From contig NZ_QEVW01000005.1 in NCBI RefSeq assembly GCF_003287275.1, positions 1-64,000 of the forward strand: 64,000 nt of DNA, given 5' to 3'. Within the stretch, counting starts at the first letter, position 1. Each line of letters starts with the position of its first letter. The stretch comes from Paenibacillus taichungensis. GTDB taxonomy: Bacteria; Bacillota; Bacilli; Paenibacillales; Paenibacillaceae. The notes under the pieces were generated by a model, which was given only the letters and a program-made list of their open reading frames with translations, searched no databases and was not told the DNA's origin. The position numbers were made by a program, and so were the translations under genes. This document shows positions 56,148 to 64,000 of the stretch, piece after piece.

Positions 56148-56735
56148 TTATTGCTTCTCTTTTGCATTCTTCGCCACAACGGACAAATAATCAGCAGCCG
56201 TCAGCAAAGGCTGTTTATCCTGGTTGGTCAGGCTGATAATCAATGCGCCCTCCATTAATGAAATGACGAGGAGTCCCATCTCTTGTGCTTTCTTTTCACC
56301 TATGCCATCCAAAATCAGATGTTTCGTAATGATTTGCTGCCATCCTGCAAACACGTTCTGACAGGCAATTCGCAATTGATGACTGATGCACGAGGTCTCC
56401 ACGGCTGCCCAGAAACTAAATGGAAGAAAACCCGTAAAACCTGCCGCCTCCGTTTCAATGGCTAAGTCATGAATAAATTGCTGAATGGCATCCCCCGTAT
56501 TATCATGAGCAGCAAATACTTCTTCAAACTTCTGCAGAATGTTTTCATTGGCTTTTTGAATGCACTCGTGAGCGAGCTCTTCCTTGCCATGAGGGAAATA
56601 ATGATATAGCGAGCCTTTTGGCGTACTGCTCTCCTTAATAATCTGATTTAGACCGGTCGCATGATATCCTTGTGAAAAAAACAGTCTGGCTGCTGTGCTG
56701 ACGATTAGTTCTCTAGCATTAGACTTTTCACTCAA
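56148..56735 (-). CDS. TetR/AcrR regulator (LmrA/YxaF type)
   Basis: A 195-residue repressor. Helix-turn-helix at about 5-55: ARELIVSTAARLFFSQGYHATGLNQIIKESSTPKGSLYHYFPHGKEELA, very close to LmrA/YxaF of Bacillus. The TTG at 56735 is 10 bases after AAGGA; a GTG at 56744 is too near that site. Operon with the DHA2 transporter, as lmrAB in Bacillus subtilis. A drug or flavonoid is the likely inducer. Confidence 0.9.
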   Translation of the reverse strand: MSEKSNARELIVSTAARLFFSQGYHATGLNQIIKESSTPKGSLYHYFPHGKEELAHECIQKANENILQKFEEVFAAHDNTGDAIQQFIHDLAIETEAAGFTGFLPFSFWAAVETSCISHQLRIACQNVFAGWQQIITKHLILDGIGEKKAQEMGLLVISLMEGALIISLTNQDKQPLLTAADYLSVVAKNAKEKQ

Positions 56736-56755
56736 TAAAGCCACATCCTTAAATG

Positions 56756-56782
56756 AATTATAACAATCGGTCTATATAATTA
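56756..56782. promoter_or_regulatory. Candidate TetR-type operator before the efflux operon
   Basis: An inverted repeat AATTATA-N-TATAATT frames ATAGACCGAT on the minus strand, reminiscent of the LmrA/YxaF box (ATAGACC...) as I recall it. It lies just upstream of the TetR start. Confidence 0.45.
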
Positions 56783-56830
56783 AAACCGTTTCGAAAAACA
56801 CTGTCAACCCTTATATTTCGGCCAATTTTC

Positions 56831-56846
56831 TTGATAGCGCTATCAA
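56831..56846. promoter_or_regulatory. Perfect palindrome between TetR and LysR genes
   Basis: TTGATAGCGCTATCAA is a perfect 16-base palindrome with an AGCGCT core similar to the cre-like sites elsewhere in the window; its ligand is not known. Confidence 0.5.
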
Positions 56847-56903
56847 TCCAGTGCATGCAAAGAACAAATACAAATTACTCTTGATAACACTCTAAAAACA
56901 TAA

Positions 56904-56918
56904 TATCCTATTGGGATA
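56904..56918. promoter_or_regulatory. LysR-type binding site
   Basis: TATCC-TATTG-GGATA, an inverted repeat of five bases around five, as in LysR-family boxes; 58 bases before the LysR start. Confidence 0.55.
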
Positions 56919-56975
56919 GTATGTATTAACCATGATATACTGATCATTACAATAATGAATAGAAAGGTGTTTGCC

Positions 56976-57905
56976 ATGGAAATGCGAATGATCAAGACCT
57001 TTCAAACGATTGTAAAGCTCGGGAGCTTTCAGCAGGCAGCAGAAGCTTTGCAGTACTCACAACCCGCCATTACACTGCATATGCAGAAACTTGAGGCCGA
57101 TCTGGGTATGAAATTACTGGATAGAGGCAAAAAGATTAAATTGACGGAAGCGGGGAAAATATTTTACGCCAGAGCCGATCAGCTTCTGAAGGAATACGAG
57201 TATTTGACAAATACGATCACCGACATTCAACAGGGACAAGCGGGGTTTGTACGAATTGGAGTATCTGAACCAACAGCAAGCCATCGCCTTCCTGCTATTC
57301 TGTCTTCTTTTGTAAAACAGAATCCCAAGATTAAGCTCAGCGTGCGCATCGGGGACAGTAAGCTGCTTAATGAATTGCTAATTGATGAGCAGCTTGACTT
57401 TGCCGTCTGCCCTTCTCCTGAGACGAGTATGGAAACCGAGTTTCAACCGCTGCTTTTTGAACCGATGGCATTGCTGTTGTATGATTCACATCCATTCGCT
57501 CAGGGTGATGAAATCCATTTGGCAGATCTGAAAGGACAACAATTTCTATTCACACCCCCCAATTGCCCAATCCGCATCCGTATAGAGCAGCTATTGGCCG
57601 AGAAAATCGACAGCGACTATCAGGGAATTGAAATAAGTAATATTCGGTCTCACAAGTATTATGTACAAGCCAAATTAGGCATAACTATTGCTCCGGTTGC
57701 AACAATCTGCCCCGCCATTCCAGGTACCGTTATTCAGAAAATTGCCGATCTCAAGGTTGGGCCCATTGCTGGCATTTTGCGTAAGCGAAATATACCGCTT
57801 GGCTCCGCGAGTGAAAAGCTCATGCTGGACATTCGGGCTGCGCTGCTTCAGAGCAATCTATATGTTCCCGAATTTGAACTCCCTTCACAGCTGGCTATAC
57901 CGTAA
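56976..57905 (+). CDS. LysR-family transcriptional regulator
   Basis: A 309-residue regulator: winged helix at 1-60 (MIKTFQTIVKLGSFQQAAEALQYSQPAITLHMQKLEADLGMKLLDR) and a substrate-binding sensor domain (GFVRIGVSEPTASHRLPAILSSFVKQNP). ATG at 56976 with GAAAGGTG upstream. An inverted repeat at 56904-56918 is its likely autoregulatory site. The divergent TetR/efflux operon and the convergent SDR gene are possible targets. Confidence 0.92.
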   Translation: MEMRMIKTFQTIVKLGSFQQAAEALQYSQPAITLHMQKLEADLGMKLLDRGKKIKLTEAGKIFYARADQLLKEYEYLTNTITDIQQGQAGFVRIGVSEPTASHRLPAILSSFVKQNPKIKLSVRIGDSKLLNELLIDEQLDFAVCPSPETSMETEFQPLLFEPMALLLYDSHPFAQGDEIHLADLKGQQFLFTPPNCPIRIRIEQLLAEKIDSDYQGIEISNIRSHKYYVQAKLGITIAPVATICPAIPGTVIQKIADLKVGPIAGILRKRNIPLGSASEKLMLDIRAALLQSNLYVPEFELPSQLAIP

Positions 57906-57953
57906 ATGGACTCACCAGCTGCCATTCTATTTTCTTTATTAGGGCGCAAACAG

Positions 57954-58718
57954 TTACTTAAGTCTCCCTGCCGTGCGTCCACCATCTACCGTTAATATGC
58001 TGCCTGTAATGAATGATGCCTGGTCAGAAGTCAGATACAATATCGCTTGGGGAGCGTCATCCGGACCTGATGTCCGGCCTAGCGGTGTAATTTTGATCAT
58101 ATGTTCCGTATGCTCCTTCGTCATCACACTAACCTCGCTGCCGGGTGCGTAACCCGGCACAACCGCATTTACCCGAATGCGATAGGGCGACAACTCCAGG
58201 GCAAAGGTTTTGGTCAGCATCTCGATTCCTACTTTCGAAACCGAATAATTCCCCATGCCGACTCCTGCGGTGGAAGCTGCTCCAGAGCTTATATTAATGA
58301 AGGAACCTTCTACTTCACTCGCAATCATCTGTTTGGCAAAATGCTGAGTGAGCAGGAACGGTGCTGCCAGATTCAGATCCATCGTCTCATTCCAATGTTG
58401 AAGCGTCATGTTCATGAGTGTGCGGTATGGATATATTCCCGCATTATTGATGACAATATCCGGCGCTTTCCATTGCTGCTTCACCGCTTGAACCAATTCA
58501 TTAATGGAGTGTTCATCCACAAGATTCGTTACATGCCAGTGTACATCCACTCCCTCCTGCTTCAGCTTATCTACTGTACCCCTCAAAGCTTCCTCCCGGA
58601 TATCGGACAAATAAAGGCTCGCGCCTTCGGCGGCGTATGCTTGTGCAATCCATTGGCCAAAAACACCTGCCCCTCCGGTAATGACTACCCTTTTCCCTGC
58701 AAATGTTCGTTCCGGCAT
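57954..58718 (-). CDS. SDR-family oxidoreductase
   Basis: A 254-residue NAD(P)-dependent short-chain dehydrogenase. TGGAGVFG (cofactor), NNAG, catalytic Ser in NISSGAAS and Tyr-Lys in YSVSK; C-terminal LTVDGGRTAG. The Asp in LSDIREEAL after beta-2 suggests NAD over NADP. GAGGAG precedes the ATG. It follows the M28 gene by 58 bases on the same strand and may end the peptide operon. Substrate unknown. Confidence 0.92.
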   Translation of the reverse strand: MPERTFAGKRVVITGGAGVFGQWIAQAYAAEGASLYLSDIREEALRGTVDKLKQEGVDVHWHVTNLVDEHSINELVQAVKQQWKAPDIVINNAGIYPYRTLMNMTLQHWNETMDLNLAAPFLLTQHFAKQMIASEVEGSFINISSGAASTAGVGMGNYSVSKVGIEMLTKTFALELSPYRIRVNAVVPGYAPGSEVSVMTKEHTEHMIKITPLGRTSGPDDAPQAILYLTSDQASFITGSILTVDGGRTAGRLK

Positions 58719-58776
58719 GACAGTCGCTCCTCTATATCATGATGTTCTTGCTGTAAATAGGCTGCTTCAACTTGGG

Positions 58777-60483
58777 TTAATTCAAAACGAGATTCTTTTC
58801 GGCCTCAACGACAAGTCGCTCTGCCTGCTTTATTTCATAACCAATCCGATTCACCTGACGTATAAGTGATGTTTGGAGTCTGAGAAAGGCTTCACTGCCT
58901 ACTTCGGCTGCCGCCAGAAGTTCGATGTCTGATAGCGCAGGTACAAGCGAATGACTGCCTGCGGCATCATGATCATACCGGCTGCCTCGAACATAATTGA
59001 TGGGCACCAGCCATCTGCTAAGTGACAATATCGTTCGGTTCGCTTTTGTAATAGAAGCAGCCGGTAAGGACGTGGAACCTATCCGGTCATAGAAATGCTC
59101 CGTGGCATTCTGTAGCTGCTGGACCCTGCTTGTTAAGCGTGAAAGGTCAAACTTGTCTCCAATAAGCTCCGTATAATAGCCAATTCGTTCGGAAAGCGTT
59201 TGGATCGCCTGTCTCTGATCAATGGGAATAATGGGAGCAGAGGCAGCATTATGGACGGCTGCTACGTACACCTTGCAATCACGTGCCAGATAATCTGCGT
59301 CAATTTTGTCCAGCGTGTCCTCAGTCGTATGCCACCACCAGCCAAACCAGCCCTCAGGCTGATAGGACAGCCCCATAAAAGCAGACGGAAGTCCAGCACC
59401 CCAGAAGGACTGATCTCCCGACCTTCCAAACGGTGATCCGCGAAAAGGTTCATCCGTGACGATACGTATGGCATCTGCACAAAGTATCCGTGTCTCTGCC
59501 ATTGTATTGGCTGCACCGAGATGACTCGCTCCCTTGGCGCCCACGGAATCAATATTGATATGCAACACCCCGTTTTCATGCAAATCTTCCCAATGAAGAT
59601 CACTGTATAATGCAGAGCCGGCATATCTGCCGTGGGAATGGCCTGACCAAAATGCAAACCGAACGGAGCGCCGCAGCGTGTCACGATGTAATGATAGTAC
59701 CCGCGCTGTCTCCACCATGACGGCGTTGGCGGAGCCGTTATCCATTGCGCCATAATGCCATGAATCCACATGCCCGCTAAACAGCACAAAAGATTCGGGC
59801 TCTTCCGTCCCCTGAATCTCAGCAATCAGGGTTGGAATGTTCACCCATTCTGTGCGAACTTCCACAGTCAATGTAATTGCTATAGTCTCTCCTTCTTCCG
59901 AGGCGATCAAAGACTTGATCTGCTCTCCATCCGAATGGTTGACCGACAGAACTGGAATGGACGGATAGCCATCATCCTGTGGTGTCGGATTTCCCCAAAC
60001 GGAGGAAACAATCATTTCATGCGTATACGCACCGCTATTGATAAATATGACGGCTGCTGCGCCCAACTGCTGCAAACGATAAATCGTGGGTCCATTCGCA
60101 AGTCCGTGAACGATCACCGCATGACCTGTCACTTGATTGGTCCAGTCGGTCTGGTCTGAATCCTTTAGCTCTATGCATCTCAAAAACGTGTTCAACTGTT
60201 TCGCCTGGGCTGACATGGAATGCGTAATAGCTGCAAAAGAAATGCCGCCGACCTTAAGTTCTGCTCTGACAGGGATACTGATATAGGCTTTGTTAAACGT
60301 AAGCCCGGTGGTCAACCCAAAATCCTCAAGCTGTTCCTTAATATAATGGAAAGCCCGCAGTTCCTCTTCGGAACCCGACAAACGAATTTCCTTCGCAATC
60401 TGTCTGTTGTATTCAAGCAGGAGATCACGGTCGACCTCGTGCAATATGGAGTCTACCTCCAGTCGTTGCTGCAACTCAGTCAT
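58777..60483 (-). CDS. M28-family peptidase with PA domain and altered active-site motif
   Basis: A 568-residue protein with a protease-associated domain (about 110-215, GHAVIVHGLANGPTIYRLQQLGAAAVIFIN) and an M28 aminopeptidase domain. Metal ligands HVDSW (His239, Asp241) and AMDNGSAN (Asp248) are present, as is DSVG (Asp312), but the usual Glu-Glu pair after the WxxE motif is replaced by WSGHSHGRYAGS (279-290). A C-terminal helical region follows. No signal peptide, so the enzyme is likely cytoplasmic. ATG at 60483 overlaps the M20 stop by eight bases (translational coupling). With OppCDF and M20 it should process imported peptides or acyl-peptides. Confidence 0.85.
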   Translation of the reverse strand: MTELQQRLEVDSILHEVDRDLLLEYNRQIAKEIRLSGSEEELRAFHYIKEQLEDFGLTTGLTFNKAYISIPVRAELKVGGISFAAITHSMSAQAKQLNTFLRCIELKDSDQTDWTNQVTGHAVIVHGLANGPTIYRLQQLGAAAVIFINSGAYTHEMIVSSVWGNPTPQDDGYPSIPVLSVNHSDGEQIKSLIASEEGETIAITLTVEVRTEWVNIPTLIAEIQGTEEPESFVLFSGHVDSWHYGAMDNGSANAVMVETARVLSLHRDTLRRSVRFAFWSGHSHGRYAGSALYSDLHWEDLHENGVLHINIDSVGAKGASHLGAANTMAETRILCADAIRIVTDEPFRGSPFGRSGDQSFWGAGLPSAFMGLSYQPEGWFGWWWHTTEDTLDKIDADYLARDCKVYVAAVHNAASAPIIPIDQRQAIQTLSERIGYYTELIGDKFDLSRLTSRVQQLQNATEHFYDRIGSTSLPAASITKANRTILSLSRWLVPINYVRGSRYDHDAAGSHSLVPALSDIELLAAAEVGSEAFLRLQTSLIRQVNRIGYEIKQAERLVVEAEKNLVLN

Positions 60484-61729
60484 GTCGATCCCCCCTGTGC
60501 TCATTGCCTGCTGCAACGCCCAGCTCAATACTTGATTCATCATCACTGTTCTGATCCAAGTAACGGATGGCTGCTTCTCCAAGAACCGATATGCCTGTAA
60601 CAATCGCTTGCTCATCAAAAATGATGGAATCACTGTGAAGGGGCAGTTCTGATCGGGCATCTTCTTCTGTAATCGTGCCGAGACGGAATATGGCACCCGG
60701 TACATATTCGAGATACGCACCAAAATCTTCGGCGCCCATGGATGGCTCCTTCAAATACACCACAGCTTCCCGGCCAATGGTATCTGCCGCTGCCTGTTCA
60801 ATCACATCAACGATACGATCATCGTTTATTACAGGAGAACCGCCGCGGTAGTAATCAAATTCCGCTTTACCACCGAACCCTTCCGCAATGGTCTCAATGA
60901 GTCGCTTCATATATACGGGCACAGCTTCACGCGTCTCAGGATTGTGCGTACGAATGGTACCTCTGAGTTGGACCTCCCCAGCGATAACGTTATAAGCATG
61001 GCTATTGCTTTGCAGTTTCGTGATCGAGATGACGGAAGAATCAAGCGGAGACAAGTTTCGGGAGACTACCGTTTGCAACGCAGTTATAATCTGGGCTGCA
61101 ATGATGACCGGATCGACGGTTCGATGCGGATAGGCAGCATGTCCACCTTTTCCCGTCACTCGAATATCAAAGGCATCGGCCGCCGCCAGCATGGCCCCTT
61201 TTCTCAAACCAATCTTGCCAGCAGGCAAATCCGGCCACACGTGGAGCGCAATGATCGCATTCACCTCCGGATTAAGCAATACACCTGCCTCAATCAGATC
61301 CGTTGCACCTCCCTGTACTTCCTCAGCAGGCTGGAAAATGAACTTCACCGTTCCCTGAAGCTCATCCCTGTGCTCGCTTAATGCCGCTGCTGTTCCAAGA
61401 AGAATGGCGGTATGCACATCATGCCCGCAAGCATGCATCACCCCTTCGTGAACACTGGCAAACGGCAATCCTGTCTTTTCTAAGATTGGCAGTGCATCCA
61501 TATCGGCGCGAATTCCAATGGTTCTTCCCTCACGTCCACCTTTCAAAAGCCCAACAACTCCTGTGCCGCCTACACCCGTCTGGACTTCGAGACCAGCGTC
61601 CTCCAAAAATTGGGCAATCAGCTTGGCCGTTTCAAACTCCTGGTGACCAAGCTCAGGATTCTGGTGTATATGGCGGCGAAGCCGTATAGCTTCGTCCTTC
61701 CACTTTTCGGCTGAACTACGAAAACTCAT
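60476..61729 (-). CDS. M20D-family amidohydrolase
   Basis: A 417-residue metal-dependent amidohydrolase of the N-acyl-amino-acid/hippurate hydrolase group (AbgB/HipO-like). LRRHIHQNPELGHQEFETAKLI, GIRADMDALPI, MHACGHDVHTAILLG, QPAEEVQGGATDLI and a late MGAEDFG supply the metal and catalytic residues. GAGGAGG precedes the ATG at 61729. Sits 15 bases after OppF. Removes acyl groups or cleaves short peptide amides of imported compounds. Confidence 0.93.
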   Translation of the reverse strand: MSFRSSAEKWKDEAIRLRRHIHQNPELGHQEFETAKLIAQFLEDAGLEVQTGVGGTGVVGLLKGGREGRTIGIRADMDALPILEKTGLPFASVHEGVMHACGHDVHTAILLGTAAALSEHRDELQGTVKFIFQPAEEVQGGATDLIEAGVLLNPEVNAIIALHVWPDLPAGKIGLRKGAMLAAADAFDIRVTGKGGHAAYPHRTVDPVIIAAQIITALQTVVSRNLSPLDSSVISITKLQSNSHAYNVIAGEVQLRGTIRTHNPETREAVPVYMKRLIETIAEGFGGKAEFDYYRGGSPVINDDRIVDVIEQAAADTIGREAVVYLKEPSMGAEDFGAYLEYVPGAIFRLGTITEEDARSELPLHSDSIIFDEQAIVTGISVLGEAAIRYLDQNSDDESSIELGVAAGNEHRGDRHD

Positions 61730-61744
61730 TGTTTCATTCCTCCT

Positions 61745-62734
61745 CTATTCATCGTATAAATGACACTGCACTTCACGGTCTGGAGCGACGAATCGTTTCT
61801 GTGGAACGACCTGTCGGCATGTCTCCATAACGTATGGGCATCGGGTATGAAAAACACAGCCGGCAGGCGGATGAAGTGGCGATGGGATCTCACCGCTCAA
61901 TACAACTCTTTCCCTTTTGACCCGAGGATTCGGGATCGGTACCGCAGACAATAATGATCTGGTATAGGGGTGCAAAGGTTCGGCGAACAAAGCTTCCGCT
62001 GGTCCCTGTTCCACCATCTCGCCCAAATACATCACACCAATGCGATCTGCAATATGGCGTACAACGCTAAGGTCATGTGCAATGAATAAATAAGAAATGC
62101 CGAGCTCCTCCTGAACCTCTTCCAGCAAATTAATGACCTGGGATTGAATCGACACGTCCAGCGCTGACACGGGTTCATCACATATAATGAGCTTCGGTCC
62201 AAGGGCCAACGCTTTGGCGATGCCCAGCCTTTGACGCTGACCACCTGAGAATTCATGGGGAAACCGCTCGTAATGTTCTTCACTGAATCCAACTTTGCGC
62301 AGCAACGACATGGCTGTTTCCATTCTGTCCCGTTTGTTGCCCTTGTTGTGGATTAATAGCGGTTCTTCAATGGAATAACCGATGCGTTTGCGAGGGTCCA
62401 GCGAGGTGTATGGGTCCTGAAATACCATCTGCATATGCTGCCTGTAGCTTCGCAGTTCTTTTTTACTTAACCCCAGGATATCCGTGCCCTCATAAAATGC
62501 TTCCCCTGACGTTGGCTCAACAAGTCTGAGAATCGACCGACCGAGTGTGCTTTTACCGCAGCCGGATTCGCCAACCAGGCCAAAGGTTTGTCCTGTGTGG
62601 ATGTCGAAGGATACACCATTAACTGCCTTGACTTGCCCTCTGGTTCTGCCAAAAGAAGATCGAACAGGGAAATGTTTGTTCAGATTGCTAACCTGTAGCA
62701 GCGGCTTCGACTCAACCAATGATTTCGAGTTCAT
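61745..62734 (-). CDS. Oligopeptide ABC transporter ATPase (OppF/DppF type)
   Basis: A 329-residue ATPase with Walker A GESGCGKST, Q-loop MVFQDPYTSLDPRKRIG, signature FSGGQRQRLGIAKAL, Walker B LIICDEPVSALD and H-loop IAHDLSV. The C-terminal oligopeptide-type extension HPPAGCVFHTRCPYVMETCRQ holds the Cys of the [4Fe-4S] site typical of OppF/DppF. The start overlaps the OppD gene by 23 bases. Confidence 0.95.
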   Translation of the reverse strand: MNSKSLVESKPLLQVSNLNKHFPVRSSFGRTRGQVKAVNGVSFDIHTGQTFGLVGESGCGKSTLGRSILRLVEPTSGEAFYEGTDILGLSKKELRSYRQHMQMVFQDPYTSLDPRKRIGYSIEEPLLIHNKGNKRDRMETAMSLLRKVGFSEEHYERFPHEFSGGQRQRLGIAKALALGPKLIICDEPVSALDVSIQSQVINLLEEVQEELGISYLFIAHDLSVVRHIADRIGVMYLGEMVEQGPAEALFAEPLHPYTRSLLSAVPIPNPRVKRERVVLSGEIPSPLHPPAGCVFHTRCPYVMETCRQVVPQKRFVAPDREVQCHLYDE

Positions 62735-63728
62735 GTGTCTCCTCCTGAATCGTTGCTATTCCGGGATACCAGCAGCGTACCGAATGGTTCTCGTCCACCT
62801 GTTTCAAAGAAGGCGCTGCTCGCAGGCATTGTTCATCCGCATAAGCACATCTTGGAGCGAATCGGCAGCCTGCTGGAACCTGATGCAGCGCGGGTACCGT
62901 TCCCTCAATGACATGGAGCCTGCTGTGCTGCTCGCCATCAATACGGGGAATGGATTTCATTAAGCCTGACGTATATGGATGCTGGGGATTGAAAAATAAA
63001 TCGTCCACGCTCGCCTCCTCCACGACCTGTCCAAGATACATGACCGCCACTCTTGTACATGTCTCTGCGACTACACCAAGGTCATGTGTAATCAGGATGA
63101 CACCAAGTCCCGTCTTCGCTTGCAGACTTTCGATAAGCTCCAGTATTTGCGCCTGAATCGTCACATCCAGTGCCGTTGTCGGTTCGTCTGCGATAAGCAG
63201 TTTTGGATTACAGGCAAGTGCCATGGCAATCATGACCCGCTGTCTCATCCCTCCCGAGATTTCATGCGGATGCTCATCTACCCTCTTTTCAGGTGAGGGG
63301 ATACCTGTCATACGCAGCAGATCCACGGCAGCCCGACGCGCCTGTCTGCCATTCATGCCTTGATGCAGCTTCAAGCTCTCGGCAATTTGTTTGCCAATCG
63401 TCTGAACCGGATTCAGGGAAGACATAGGGTCTTGAAAGATCATGGAGAGTTCATTGCCACGAATGCGTTCCATTTGTCTTTTGGACAAAGTTAAGAGATC
63501 GGTACCTTCGTAGAGGACTTCACCCGAATAATCCACGTAATCTTCATCAAACAGTCTGAGAATGGATTCGGCGGTTACGCTTTTCCCGCAGCCGGACTCA
63601 CCTACGATGCCCAGCGTCTCCCCGGCAAGGACGTGGAAGGATACGCCTTCCACCGGGTGGATGGTTCCTTTTTCGGTTGAGATGGATACTTTCAGGTCCT
63701 TCACCTCAAGCAGCGGTTGTTTTCCCAC
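62712..63728 (-). CDS. Oligopeptide ABC transporter ATPase (OppD/DppD type)
   Basis: A 338-residue ATPase: Walker A GESGCGKSV, FQDPMSSLNPVQTIG, signature ISGGMRQRVMIAMAL, Walker B LLIADEPTTALD, and Cys-rich C-terminus PAGCRFAPRCAYADEQCLR. GTG start at 63728 with GGGGGAG upstream. Overlaps OppC by 23 bases and OppF by 23, a strongly coupled order. Confidence 0.95.
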   Translation of the reverse strand: MGKQPLLEVKDLKVSISTEKGTIHPVEGVSFHVLAGETLGIVGESGCGKSVTAESILRLFDEDYVDYSGEVLYEGTDLLTLSKRQMERIRGNELSMIFQDPMSSLNPVQTIGKQIAESLKLHQGMNGRQARRAAVDLLRMTGIPSPEKRVDEHPHEISGGMRQRVMIAMALACNPKLLIADEPTTALDVTIQAQILELIESLQAKTGLGVILITHDLGVVAETCTRVAVMYLGQVVEEASVDDLFFNPQHPYTSGLMKSIPRIDGEQHSRLHVIEGTVPALHQVPAGCRFAPRCAYADEQCLRAAPSLKQVDENHSVRCWYPGIATIQEETHELEIIG

Positions 63729-64000
63729 GACGTCTCCCCCTTTTCACCTTATTTGCCTGCGGGTCGAGTAGATCTCTAAGGCCATCGCCGAACAGGTTCA
63801 GACCCAGTACAACGAGCACCAGGAAAATGCCCGGGAAGACAGTCATCCACCAAGCGTTGTAGATCACCGTTTTTCCGTCAAAAAGCATATTCCCGAGACT
63901 TGGGGACGGGGAAGGAATACCCGCTCCAAGAAAACTTAGAGAAGCTTCCGTCAGGATCGATACGGCAAAAATGAAGCTGGATTGGATAATGAGCGGAGAC
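63706..64000 (-). CDS. Oligopeptide ABC transporter permease (OppC/DppC type), 5' end beyond window
   Basis: The frame is open to the window edge; 98 C-terminal residues are visible. EASLSFLGAGIPSPSPSLGNML is the hallmark of OppC/DppC permeases, followed by a last membrane helix (MTVFPGIFLVLVVLGLNLFGDGLRDLLDP) and a basic tail. The gene for OppB and the peptide-binding protein are expected upstream. Confidence 0.9.
   Translation of the reverse strand, partial: SPLIIQSSFIFAVSILTEASLSFLGAGIPSPSPSLGNMLFDGKTVIYNAWWMTVFPGIFLVLVVLGLNLFGDGLRDLLDPQANKVKRGRRRGKTTAA

Overview
The window looks like the chromosome of a Paenibacillus-type, spore-forming, low-to-mid GC Firmicute. The reasons are strong GGAGG ribosome sites with frequent TTG/GTG starts, three LplA/LplB/LplC-type sugar ABC systems with YesM/YesN-type sensor-regulator pairs, many glycoside hydrolases, a bacterial collagen-like protein and CgeB-type spore glycosyltransferase. 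I see no rRNA, tRNA, CRISPR array, insertion sequence or prophage. The window opens inside a collagen-like gene and closes inside an oligopeptide permease gene. The species call is inference from gene content.

Layout. 1-8.8 kb: a collagen-like protein (partial), a secreted GH16 glucanase with a ricin-type lectin domain, a ChbG-type deacetylase, a GH29 fucosidase with a divergent AraC regulator, then two glycosyltransferases (WbsX-like and CgeB-like) behind a near-perfect sigma-K promoter and facing a small fibrous repeat protein. 8.9-15 kb: a LacI-controlled operon (LplB-LplC-binding protein-GH30) with matching palindromic operators in front of both the operon and the regulator. 15-28 kb: housekeeping and accessory genes: thioredoxin-like protein, a 45-aa secreted peptide, DUF3817, an MGT glycosyltransferase, LacI/GH1 pair, ROK regulator, two sugar acetyltransferases, MFS/TrmB pair, a DUF4023-like peptide, large catalase and an unknown small gene with a sigma-K-like promoter. 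28-35.3 kb: an LplABC transporter divergent from a YesM/YesN pair, with a 21-bp-spaced direct repeat at the transporter promoter.

35.4-49.4 kb is an arabinan-type utilisation locus: binding protein, YesN regulator, YesM kinase, two permeases, a 1283-aa GH51 enzyme and a secreted GH43 enzyme, with candidate CcpA (cre) sites. 49.4-58.7 kb holds small regulator/transporter pairs (XRE-cupin/LysE, TetR/DHA2 efflux), an MBL-fold hydrolase, a DinB-like protein, an alpha/beta hydrolase, a degenerate kinase-like protein, a LysR regulator and an SDR. 58.8-64 kb is a tightly overlapping operon for peptide uptake (OppC, OppD, OppF) with an M20 amidohydrolase and an M28 peptidase of unusual active-site sequence.

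The most interesting parts are the sigma-K-type spore-surface glycosylation module with its fibrous partner (7.0-8.8 kb), the small secreted Phr-like peptide (15.7 kb), the mirrored domain order of the GH51 and GH43 neighbours, and the M28 variant. Starts were chosen by ribosome-site spacing. All family assignments are from reading the translated sequences, without database search.
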